Part shown: piece by piece, positions 1 to 6,168 of the stretch | How the letters are laid out: every line of letters starts with the position of its first letter | Position numbering within the stretch: position 1 is the stretch's first letter | Assembly: GCA_024279045.1 (NCBI GenBank) | Contig: JAJRRZ010000296.1 | Coordinates: 1 to 6,546 of the forward strand | Direction: 5' to 3' | DNA: 6,546 nt | DNA from: Alphaproteobacteria bacterium | GTDB taxonomy: Bacteria > Pseudomonadota > Alphaproteobacteria > Rhizobiales > Aestuariivirgaceae | Position numbers and translations under genes: made by a program | The notes under the pieces: model-generated | What the model was told of the DNA's origin: nothing | What the model saw: the letters and a program-made list of their open reading frames with translations, nothing else | Database searches by the model: none

Positions 1-1391
1 TCCACAAAATCCTTCAGCGTTGCCGCGCCGGTATAGCCCATGGATGCGCGCAAACCTCCCACCAACTGATGCAGCACGTTGCCCACCGGCCCCTTGTAGG
101 GTACCTGACCCTCGATGCCCTCGGGCACGAACTTCAGCTCGTCCTTTACTTCCGACTGGAAGTAGCGATCCGCCGAGCCGCGCGCCATCGCCCCCACCGA
201 TCCCATGCCGCGATAGGCCTTGTAGGAGCGGCCCTGATACAGATACACCTCGCCGGGGCTTTCATCGGTGCCAGCCAACAACGAGCCGACCATCACCGAT
301 GCCGCGCCAGCAGCCAGCGCCTTGGCCATGTCGCCGGAATACTTGATGCCGCCATCGGCGATGATGGGCACGCCATGCCTGCGTGCGGCGGCGGCGCAGT
401 CCAGCACGGCGGAAAGCTGCGGCACGCCCACGCCGGCGACAATGCGCGTGGTGCAGATGGAACCAGGCCCGATGCCCACCTTCACCGCATCGGCCCCGGC
501 GGCAATCAGCGCTTCCGTCGCCTCCGCCGTGGCCACGTTGCCCGCCACCACGTCCACCTGCGCGCCAAAGGCGTCCTTCACCCGGCGCACCTGTTCGATG
601 ACACCCTTCGAATGGCCGTGTGCAGTATCCACTACCAGCACGTCCACGCCAGCCGCGGCCAGTAGTTCGGCGCGCTGGAAACTGTCCTCGCCGGTGGAAA
701 TGGCTGCCGCCACCCGCAACCGGCCCTTGTCGTCCTTCACCGCATGCGGATAGAGCTCCGCCTTCTCCATGTCGGTAACGGTAATCAGGCCGATGACACG
801 ATCCGCATCGTCCACCACCACAAGCTTCTCGATGCGCTTTTCCTGCAGCAGCTTGCGCGCTTCTTCGGGCGAGATGTCCACTGGCGTGGTAACCACCTCT
901 TCGCGCGGTGTCATCAGTTCGGCGACCTTGCGGCTCATGTCGGCTTCGAAGCGCACGTCGCGGTTGGTGATGATGCCAACAAGCTTCTGTGGGCCATCGC
1001 CGGCCTTCTCCACCACCGGAATGCCGGAGATGTGATGCTCCTGCTTGATGCGCATCAGCTCCGCCAGTGTGGCATCCGGAGTAATGGTGATGGGGTTGAT
1101 CACCATGCCGGCCTCGAAGCGCTTCACCCGCTCCACCTCCGCAGCCTGCTGCTCCGGCGCAAGGTTGCGGTGTATCACGCCCATGCCACCGGCCTGGGCC
1201 ATGGCAATGGCCATGCGCGCTTCCGTTACCGTGTCCATGGCGGCGGAGACGATCGGAATGGAAAGGCGGATATTGCGCGTGAAACGGGTGGAAATGTCGG
1301 TCTGCGCCGGCAGCACGTCGCTGTCGCGCGGCTGCAGCAGCACGTCATCGAAGGTCAGGTAGGTGGGAAAGTCGAAGGACTTGTCGGACAT
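1..1391 (-). CDS. guaB: IMP dehydrogenase, 3' end beyond the window
   Basis: Catalyses NAD-dependent oxidation of IMP to XMP, the committed step of cytosolic GMP synthesis. The 463 visible residues follow the whole family layout. The N-terminal TFDDVLL motif opens a TIM barrel, followed by an AAMDTVTEARMA segment. Two CBS domains are inserted at about residues 95-215. The barrel then resumes with the catalytic loop GPGSICTT, its nucleophile at Cys313, then ADGGIKYSGD, the YRGMGS segment and the flap motif EGIEGQVPYKG. The E. coli enzyme is 488 residues, so roughly 25 C-terminal residues lie beyond base 1. The ATG at 1391 is supported by a purine-rich GAGAGG about ten bases upstream and by the match to the family N-terminus. 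It is co-oriented with pleD but separated by 131 bases with a possible weak terminator, so it probably has its own promoter. No guaA is visible. Confidence 0.97.
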   Translation of the reverse strand, partial: MSDKSFDFPTYLTFDDVLLQPRDSDVLPAQTDISTRFTRNIRLSIPIVSAAMDTVTEARMAIAMAQAGGMGVIHRNLAPEQQAAEVERVKRFEAGMVINPITITPDATLAELMRIKQEHHISGIPVVEKAGDGPQKLVGIITNRDVRFEADMSRKVAELMTPREEVVTTPVDISPEEARKLLQEKRIEKLVVVDDADRVIGLITVTDMEKAELYPHAVKDDKGRLRVAAAISTGEDSFQRAELLAAAGVDVLVVDTAHGHSKGVIEQVRRVKDAFGAQVDVVAGNVATAEATEALIAAGADAVKVGIGPGSICTTRIVAGVGVPQLSAVLDCAAAARRHGVPIIADGGIKYSGDMAKALAAGAASVMVGSLLAGTDESPGEVYLYQGRSYKAYRGMGSVGAMARGSADRYFQSEVKDELKFVPEGIEGQVPYKGPVGNVLHQLVGGLRASMGYTGAATLKDFV

Positions 1392-1475
1392 GGGAAGCCA
1401 ACCTCTCTGCGCCTGGGAATGTAACACCGCAAGATCATGGTTGGCGATTTCCGATAGCACGGAAGCCGCACCGGA

Positions 1476-1511
1476 AAAAGCGCTTTTCGCGGAACGGCGG
1501 GAAAACCGCCG
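1476..1511 (-). terminator. possible weak terminator after pleD
   Basis: Just downstream of the pleD stop there is a six-pair GC-only hairpin, CGGCGG/CCGCCG with a five-base loop (1495-1511). About a dozen bases further on the minus strand is the palindrome AAAAGCGCTTTT (1476-1487), which ends in a short T run. Neither is a textbook intrinsic terminator, because the strong stem lacks an immediate T run. Together they could end the divK-pleD transcript before guaB. Confidence 0.3.
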
Positions 1512-1522
1512 CGCCTGCTTCC

Positions 1523-2890
1523 TTAGGCTGCTCGCTGGCGTATCACGCGGTTGCGCCCTTCCTGCTTGGCGCGGTACAGGGCCTCGTCGGCGCGCTTCAG
1601 CAGGCTTTCCAGCGTATCGTCCACCCGCTCGTAGCTGGCCAGGCCGATGGAGGTGGTCATGTTCAGCAGATGCTCCCTGCCATCGCAGATCACACGGATC
1701 GGCCGTTCGGCGATGGCCCGGCGCAGACGCTCCGCCACCTGTTCGGCCACGCGCACATCAGCGCCAGGCAGCAGTACGACGAATTCCTCCCCACCAATAC
1801 GGCAGATGACATCCAGCCGCCGCACCTGTTTTTTCAGCCGGGCCGCAACCTCGCGCAGCACCTCGTCGCCCACGTCATGCCCCCAAGTGTCGTTGACCTT
1901 CTTGAAGAAGTCCAGATCCAGCACCATCAGCGACAGCGCCCTGCCCCGCCCGGCGGCTTCTTCCACCATGGCGCGGCCATGGGTGGAGAAATAGCGCCGG
2001 TTGTACAGACCCGTAAGCGGATCGACCATCGACAGGGTTACCGACTGGCGCACGTTGGCGCGCAACCGTTGGATGTAGCGCCAGCGCCTGAGCTGAATAT
2101 TCAGCCGTGCTTGCAGCTCTTCCACCATTACCGGCTGCACCAGATAGTCGCTGGCGCAGATTTCCAGCGCCTGCACCAAGTTCTGCTGCTCCATGTTGTC
2201 CATCAGCACCAGCACCGGCAATTGCCGCCCATGCTCCAGCGAACGGATCTGCGAACAGATGCGCATGGCATCATGTCCGCGCAGCGGCATCTCCAGCAAC
2301 ACCGCATCCACCGCACGGTTGCGCACGGCGTCCAGCAGGCGCACCGGCTCATCGAAGGCCTGCAACCGGTGTTGATCCCGCAACCATTCGCACAGCGGGG
2401 CATTGCGCGCATCGTCATTCAGCAGGGCAGCCACCCGTGCCGGCTCGTTCTCGCTGTTGTCGATGCGTGTATCCAGCAGCAGCTCATCGCCAATGCTGCT
2501 CTCAAGCTCGTCCAGCAAAAACTTGAAGCGCACCAGTGTGCGCAGCCTTGTCAGCAGGGTCATCTCGTCGATGGGCTTGACCAGATAATCGTCCGCCCCT
2601 GCCTGAAATCCCTTGATGCGGTCTTCGGGCTGATCCAGCGCGGTGATCATGATGATCGGCAGATAGCGGGTGAGCGGATTGGACTTCACCCGGCGGCACA
2701 CCTCGAAGCCACTCATGTCGGGCATCATCACGTCCAGCAGCATGATGTCCGGCTTCACGCGCTGCACGGCATCCAGTGCTTCCGCCCCGTTCATGGCGGT
2801 ATGCACCTCGAAGTATTCCGCCTCCAGCAACGCCTGCAGCAGGCGCACATTGGCCGGAACATCATCAACTACCAATACCCTGGCACTCAT
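1523..2890 (-). CDS. pleD: PleD-type response regulator / diguanylate cyclase (REC-REC-GGDEF)
   Basis: Makes cyclic-di-GMP from two GTP after phosphorylation-driven dimerisation; in Caulobacter PleD acts at the stalked pole. Residues 1-125 are an intact receiver: acidic pair Asp9-Asp10, phosphoacceptor Asp53, Thr83 and Lys105. Residues about 145-270 are a second receiver lacking these residues: Glu200 at the phosphoacceptor position and Gln252 in LVQP where Lys is usual. This adaptor-like state is also known for PleD. The GGDEF domain covers about 285-455. It carries DPLTGLYNRR, DLDFFKKVND, the active-site GGEEF at 366-370 and the inhibitory RxxD motif RRLD at 357-360, so both catalysis and product inhibition should work. 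At 455 residues it matches Caulobacter PleD closely in length and motif positions. An in-frame TTG at 2896 lies only four bases from the AAGG; the ATG at 2890 is better spaced and gives the family N-terminus MSARVLVVDD. divK lies 104 bases upstream on the same strand. Confidence 0.96.
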   Translation of the reverse strand: MSARVLVVDDVPANVRLLQALLEAEYFEVHTAMNGAEALDAVQRVKPDIMLLDVMMPDMSGFEVCRRVKSNPLTRYLPIIMITALDQPEDRIKGFQAGADDYLVKPIDEMTLLTRLRTLVRFKFLLDELESSIGDELLLDTRIDNSENEPARVAALLNDDARNAPLCEWLRDQHRLQAFDEPVRLLDAVRNRAVDAVLLEMPLRGHDAMRICSQIRSLEHGRQLPVLVLMDNMEQQNLVQALEICASDYLVQPVMVEELQARLNIQLRRWRYIQRLRANVRQSVTLSMVDPLTGLYNRRYFSTHGRAMVEEAAGRGRALSLMVLDLDFFKKVNDTWGHDVGDEVLREVAARLKKQVRRLDVICRIGGEEFVVLLPGADVRVAEQVAERLRRAIAERPIRVICDGREHLLNMTTSIGLASYERVDDTLESLLKRADEALYRAKQEGRNRVIRQRAA

Positions 2891-2994
2891 GATCAAAAAA
2901 CCTTCATCACGAATACATCACGCAATACACGCCCTGCACCATGCATTGCACTCCACACCCCGCAGGCCGCGTGCCCGGCCACTCAGCACTCCAC

Positions 2995-3420
2995 TCAGCG
3001 CTCCACGAAGTTCTTCACCGTCTGCAGGAAATCGCTCACCGATATGGGTTTCGACATGTAGGCCTCGCAACCACTGGCGCGAATCTTTTCTTCATCGCCC
3101 TTCATGGCAAAAGCGGTTACGGCAATGACGGGGATGCTCTTCAGCTCGTCGTCCACCTTCAGCCACTTGATCACGTCGATGCCGGAAACCTCCGGCAACT
3201 GGATATCCATCAGGATCAGATCGGGGCGCTGCTGCCGTGCCAGGTCCAGCGCCGCCATGCCGTCGCGGGTGGATACCACTCCATATCCCTGCGCCAGCAG
3301 CAGATCGGTGAACAGCTTCAGGTTCAGCTCGTTGTCCTCGACGATCAGCACCAGCGGCCTGTCCGCCTGCTGCGGCGATTGATGCTCGTCATTGTGCGGC
3401 ATGTATGCCATATCCCGCAT
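2995..3420 (-). CDS. divK: DivK-type single-domain response regulator
   Basis: A stand-alone receiver with no output domain. In Caulobacter and relatives, DivK is phosphorylated by PleC/DivJ-type kinases and controls DivL-CckA and so the master regulator CtrA. Visible hallmarks, numbered from the chosen start, are LIVEDNELNLKLF (Asp29 of the acidic pocket), DLILMDIQLPEVSG with phosphoacceptor Asp72, VTAFAMKGDEEKI with Thr102, and CEAYMSKPIS with Lys124. The AFAMKGDEE and GCEAY segments are typical of DivK rather than generic CheY-like proteins. The start is uncertain: ATGs occur at 3420, 3411 and 3402. All give an N-terminal tail before the domain that Caulobacter DivK lacks. An AGGG about 12 bases before 3420 is the modest support for that choice; 3402 also has a GGGA about 10 bases upstream. 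It is probably co-transcribed with pleD, as in Caulobacter. Confidence 0.93.
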   Translation of the reverse strand: MRDMAYMPHNDEHQSPQQADRPLVLIVEDNELNLKLFTDLLLAQGYGVVSTRDGMAALDLARQQRPDLILMDIQLPEVSGIDVIKWLKVDDELKSIPVIAVTAFAMKGDEEKIRASGCEAYMSKPISVSDFLQTVKNFVER

Positions 3421-3574
3421 TGTTTGCGTTTGCCCTGTCCCCGCCGGGGCAAGGTCCCGGCATTTGTCTGCATGTTGACTCAAATCTATCCGCAACCCAT
3501 GAGAAAAGGGTTATCCGCGAAGGTTAACGAAACATCTTCGCAAAAGTTGTGATTTCCAGGGAGCGCCACCATCC
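3421..3574. promoter_or_regulatory. divergent promoter region between divK and the DUF3572 gene
   Basis: These 154 bases must hold the start signals for divK (minus) and for the three-gene run (plus). Visible elements are a GACTC at 3477-3481, which fits the GANTC site of the alphaproteobacterial CcrM methylase, and a minus-strand TTAACC at 3522-3527, which resembles half of a CtrA box. There is also a minus-strand ATAACC at 3509-3514 and a small inverted repeat AACCC/GGGTT at 3494-3512 with a nine-base loop. A TTGACT at 3475-3480 could be a -35 element reading right, but I see no convincing -10. That a promoter exists here is well supported by gene layout; the individual sites are only suggestive. 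Confidence 0.5.
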
Positions 3575-3865
3575 ATGATACATGCCGGCAGACATCACGA
3601 CACCACGGCGCTGGCGCTGGGCATGCTGGAATGGCTGGCGCGCGATGTGGCGCGGCTGGAGCGATTCATGGCGCTGACCGGCTACACACCGGATTCTCTG
3701 AAACACGACGCCACCAGCGAAGCACTGCATCTGGCGGTGCTGGAGCATCTCATGCAGGATGAACTGCTGCTGCTGCAGTTCTGCGCCGACACCGGCACGC
3801 GGCCAGAAGATTGTGCCGCCGCATGGCAGCGGCTGCGGGCAGCGGAACATGGAGAATACGAATAG
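3575..3865 (+). CDS. DUF3572-family protein, function unknown
   Basis: A 96-residue, mostly helical protein. It matches the pattern I know for DUF3572: an N-terminal ALGMLEWLA helix, then RFMALTGYTPDSL, a HLAVLEHLMQDELLLLQF helix and a final cysteine-containing CADTG turn. There is no signal peptide or membrane segment, so it is probably cytosolic. The family is small and, to my knowledge, uncharacterised and largely alphaproteobacterial. It lies divergently from divK, and its stop is 15 bases before the HAD gene, so it is probably the first gene of a three-gene unit. The ATG at 3575 follows an AGGGAG with an 11-base spacer, slightly long. The divK neighbourhood hints at a cell-cycle link, but nothing in the protein shows this. 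Confidence 0.85.
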   Translation: MIHAGRHHDTTALALGMLEWLARDVARLERFMALTGYTPDSLKHDATSEALHLAVLEHLMQDELLLLQFCADTGTRPEDCAAAWQRLRAAEHGEYE

Positions 3866-3880
3866 TGTAGAGGCGGGACA

Positions 3881-4573
3881 ATGGATGCAAGCACGGCGGC
3901 ACAGATCGACGCGCTGGCGCTGCAGACGCACCGCCCACTGCTGATCTGCGATGTGGACGAGGTGCTGGTGCGCTTCATCGATGCGTTCACCGACTGGCTG
4001 CGCCGCCGCGGGCTGGTGCTGCACAATGCCTCATGGTCGCTGGAAGGCAACATCCGCACGCCTGATGGCGTAGCGCTTGCGGCAGCGGAGGTGCGTCATC
4101 TGCTGGACGTCTTCTTTGCCCAATGCACGGAGCATCTGCCATTGATGGACGGCGCGGCGGAGGCGCTGGCGCAACTGGCGCGGCAGGGGGTGCAGGTCGT
4201 GCTGTTGACCAACCTTCCACACCCCTGGCGCCCGGCCCGGCGGCGCAACCTGCTGCGCCACGGGCTGGATTTTCCGCTGGTCAGCAATACCGGCCCGAAA
4301 GGCCCCGCGGTGCGCGCCCTGCGCCGCAAGGTTCGCCAGCAGGTTGCCTTTGTTGATGATCATCCGGACTTCCTGCACTCCGCCGCGGAACACTGCGCTC
4401 CGCCACTGGGCGTGCATCTGGTGCATTTCGTTGCCGACAACCCTTTCGTGGTTCATCTGCCGGACATGCGCGCACCACATGTGCGTGTGCGCAACTGGCG
4501 TGAAGCAGGAATGGCGCTGCACAGGCTGCTGGTGCTGCCGGCACTGAAACAGCACAGGGAAGTGCGGACATGA
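3881..4573 (+). CDS. HAD-superfamily hydrolase-like protein
   Basis: A 230-residue protein with the four HAD motifs in order. Motif I is DVDEVLV (nucleophile Asp24, acid/base Asp26). Motif II is VVLLTNLP (Thr110). Motif III is a lysine in NTGPKGPAV (Lys140). Motif IV is FVDDHPDF (Asp159, Asp160). A catalytically active, Mg-dependent phosphatase is therefore plausible. The roughly 75 residues between motifs I and II suggest a small helical C1-type cap. The substrate cannot be read from the sequence. There is no signal peptide, so it should be cytosolic. The start is supported by GAGG seven bases upstream of the ATG. The stop codon overlaps the kinase start as ATGA, so the two are probably translationally coupled, and a phospho-sugar or related metabolite is a reasonable guess for its substrate. 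Confidence 0.88.
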   Translation: MDASTAAQIDALALQTHRPLLICDVDEVLVRFIDAFTDWLRRRGLVLHNASWSLEGNIRTPDGVALAAAEVRHLLDVFFAQCTEHLPLMDGAAEALAQLARQGVQVVLLTNLPHPWRPARRRNLLRHGLDFPLVSNTGPKGPAVRALRRKVRQQVAFVDDHPDFLHSAAEHCAPPLGVHLVHFVADNPFVVHLPDMRAPHVRVRNWREAGMALHRLLVLPALKQHREVRT

Positions 4574-5550
4574 GCATGAAAGCCGAAACGAAGATTGGCA
4601 TGGCGGCAGACAGCAACATGCCGCAGCTGCGGCGAGCGTGTCCGCGTCTGCGTATCGGCATCGATCTGGGTGGCACCAAGATCGCCGCCATTGCCTTCGA
4701 CCGCGACGAAAAAGTCATCTTCACGCAGCGCGTGCCCACTCCCAGGCATGATTATGACGGAGTTATCCAGGCCATCGTCCAGTTGGTGAAGGCTGCCGAG
4801 CAGGCGGCGGGCGTGGAGCCGGCGGAAGCCAGCGTGGGCATCGGCACTCCGGGCTCCATCTCGCCGGCAACAGGGCTGATGCAGAACGCCAATTCCACCT
4901 GGCTGAACGACAGGCCCTTCCAGGCCGACCTGCAACAGGCGTTGAACCGCGAAGTGCGCATGGAAAACGACGCCAACTGCCTGGCCCTGTCAGAGGCCTG
5001 CGATGGCGCGGCGCAAGGCGCACGTGGAGTGTTTGGCGTCATTCTCGGCACTGGTGTGGGCGGCGGGATGATCTTCGATGGCAAGACAATCAACGGACGC
5101 AATCATATCGGTGGCGAATGGGGGCACAACGCCCTGCCCTGGCCAAAGTTCGGCGAAATGCCGGGGCCTGCCTGCTGGTGCGGGCGGCGCGGCTGTATCG
5201 AAACCTTCCTTTCCGGACCGGCACTGGAGGCGGAACACCTGCGCATCACCCGCCGCCCGCTGAAGGCGACGGACATCGCCAGCGGCGCGGCGGCAGGTGA
5301 TGCGGAATGCGCAGCCACCATGCAGCGTTACTGCGACCGCCTGGCCCGCGCGCTGGCACACGTGGCCAACATATTCGATCCGGATGTCATTGTGCTCGGC
5401 GGAGGCCTGTCGAACATCACGCAACTGTATGACATCCTGCCCGGCCTGATGAAGAAATGGATCTTTGCCACCGAACCACAGGTGGACATTTGCCCGCCCA
5501 TGCATGGCGATGCTTCCGGCGTGCGCGGCGCGGCACGCCTGTGGCCGTGA
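4570..5550 (+). CDS. mak: ROK-family fructokinase (Mak-like)
   Basis: Expected to phosphorylate fructose (possibly mannose or another hexose) with ATP in the cytosol. The ROK pattern is complete. A phosphate-binding GIDLGGTK sits at 30-37 and GTPGSISP, followed by NANSTWLN, at 92-113. The catalytic base is Asp134 in ENDANCLALSE. The GTGVGGG loop is at 160-166. The zinc site is His186 of GEWGHN with Cys202, Cys204 and Cys209 of CWCGRRGC. A nucleotide-site GGGLSN and SGVRGAARLWP close the protein. NANSTWLN, GEWGHN.LPW and the C-terminus fit E. coli Mak much better than NagK or NanK, hence the symbol; sugar specificity is inferred. The ATG at 4570 has AGGGAAG upstream at good spacing and overlaps the HAD stop by four bases. 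It leaves about 26 residues before the conserved domain, which Mak lacks; an internal ATG at 4618 would remove 16 of them. Confidence 0.93.
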   Translation: MSMKAETKIGMAADSNMPQLRRACPRLRIGIDLGGTKIAAIAFDRDEKVIFTQRVPTPRHDYDGVIQAIVQLVKAAEQAAGVEPAEASVGIGTPGSISPATGLMQNANSTWLNDRPFQADLQQALNREVRMENDANCLALSEACDGAAQGARGVFGVILGTGVGGGMIFDGKTINGRNHIGGEWGHNALPWPKFGEMPGPACWCGRRGCIETFLSGPALEAEHLRITRRPLKATDIASGAAAGDAECAATMQRYCDRLARALAHVANIFDPDVIVLGGGLSNITQLYDILPGLMKKWIFATEPQVDICPPMHGDASGVRGAARLWP

Positions 5551-5665
5551 ATCAAGCTCCTGCCCGCCGCTTGCCGGAGAAACCTTCACTGCACGACACA
5601 ATTGCGTCCCACCCCGTCTCTCCGCAAAAGTAAAGCGGGGCCCCAAACGCCCTGAAGGCGGCTGC
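5551..5665. other. non-coding stretch after mak, no clear terminator
   Basis: No supported gene. A short CCGC/GCGG stem with a nine-base A-rich loop occurs at 5622-5638, next to the palindrome GGGGCCCC (5637-5644). There is no T run after either, so I do not call a terminator. From here to 6168 the base composition is visibly AT-richer than in the flanking genes: about 47% GC in 5761-5820 against about 72% in 5161-5220 inside mak. Confidence 0.5.
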
Positions 5666-5862
5666 TTGCATGCTCTGACGATTTAGGGGCTGGGCTCAAA
5701 GCTCAAGCACTCCCCATGGGCATTTTGGCTGCATATCAGGCGGTTTTTCGTTCTTGGCAACAGCTCCACTATTTATTGCCTGCGAACGCAAAACCGTTGC
5801 TGTTTTGCCAAAATGCCCATGAGAAGCACCCATTTATTGAGACCAGGCCCAAAGCCATGCAA
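5666..5862. repeat. long imperfect inverted repeat (hairpin-type element)
   Basis: The two arms fold back on each other over almost 200 bases. From outside in: TTGCATG (5666-5672) with CATGCAA (5856-5862); 5686-5699 with 5837-5850, 12 of 14 paired; a perfect 15-base repeat CATGGGCATTTTGGC (5715-5729) with its complement (5807-5821); 5741-5753 with 5784-5796, 12 of 13 paired; and GGCAA (5756-5760) with TTGCC (5776-5780) around a 15-base loop. The outer TTGCATG pair is offset by about eight bases relative to the next stem. No transposase or convincing reading frame is present. It could be two head-to-head copies of a dispersed repeat, a MITE-like element, or a structured RNA. I cannot tell from one window whether it is dispersed. 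Confidence 0.85.
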
Positions 5863-5867
5863 CGTGG

Positions 5868-6016
5868 GATATTTCGGCAATTCACATGGTCCGGTTTGCC
5901 TTTTCCTAACCTTCGAGTGGTATTCAAGTGCATCAAGCAGAGCCGTTGCTCGCCTTCTCGGTCCAGGGGCTGGCCCATAAAGACGCATGCCAGATGTGGC
6001 GTTCTGGCGAAATATC
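5868..6016. repeat. second, nested inverted-repeat pair (GATATTTCG / CGAAATATC)
   Basis: A perfect nine-base inverted pair lies at 5868-5876 and 6008-6016. Inside it, CACAT on the left (about 5883-5887) can be matched to ATGTG on the right (about 5994-5998) if a three-base gap is allowed. The intervening 131 bases include GGGGCTGGCCCA (about 5966-5977), whose left half echoes the GGGGCTGGG at the edge of the main hairpin. Nine exact bases alone would be weak; its position amid related repeats is the support. Confidence 0.45.
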
Positions 6017-6106
6017 AGCGTTCTTGCACCCTCCGGGAATACCTTGAAAGCATTTCCAAAGGCGCAAGGGCACCAGGATGAAGCATGAACGCCACAAATG
6101 CCCTGC
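5985..6106. repeat. third inverted-repeat pair, 20 bases with 4 mismatches
   Basis: GCATGCCAGATGTGGCGTTC (5985-6004) and the reverse complement of 6087-6106 agree at 16 of 20 positions, including ten contiguous bases TGTGGCGTTC. Read on the minus strand, the right arm contains GGGCATTTGTGGC, one inserted base away from the GGGCATTTTGGC core of the main hairpin. The left copy continues into ATATCAGCGTTCTTG, which resembles ATATCAG and CGTTCTTGG of the first arm (5734-5757) with about nine bases missing. These look like diverged copies of one module. The pair lies outside all supported genes. Confidence 0.6.
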
Positions 6107-6168
6107 AAATTGAATCCCGACCCCAAGTGCAATGGATTGTTCGGGACTACCAAAGAAATGGAAAAGAC

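Noticed and set aside
69..1424. Plus-strand open frames opposite guaB.
   Set aside because: They mirror a complete IMP dehydrogenase reading frame on the minus strand and have no domain of their own.
2940..2955. Shared ATGCATTGCAC near 2941 and near 6517.
   Set aside because: An 11-base match around a common palindromic core (ATGCAT), with no similarity on either side, is not enough to call a repeat.
1670..3061. Long plus-strand open frame opposite pleD.
   Set aside because: It is antisense to a complete REC-REC-GGDEF protein, and its His/Gln-rich composition is what GC-rich antisense frames produce.
3421..3495. Extension of DivK to a TTG codon at 3495.
   Set aside because: It would add 25 residues without family support from a rare start with no ribosome-binding site, and would consume most of the divergent promoter region.
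3509..3527. Full CtrA box (TTAA-N7-TTAA) upstream of divK.
   Set aside because: The two half-like motifs are 13 bases apart start to start instead of 11, and the second reads ATAA. Only a half-site resemblance can be claimed.
3524..4024. Minus-strand open frame opposite the DUF3572 gene.
   Set aside because: It overlaps the divergent promoter and runs antisense to two better-supported genes with recognisable motifs.
5716..6081. Plus-strand open frame of 121 codons over the same region.
   Set aside because: It begins inside the left arm of the hairpin, has no ribosome-binding site and no recognisable domain, and overlaps the opposite-strand frame in the same repeat-derived sequence.
5666..6106. 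CRISPR array or tandem-repeat array.
   Set aside because: The repeats are inverted, imperfect and unevenly spaced, with no constant repeat-spacer unit and no cas genes nearby.
5551..6168. Insertion sequence with a transposase.
   Set aside because: No frame here encodes a recognisable transposase, and I could not identify a target-site duplication. Only a non-autonomous element remains possible.
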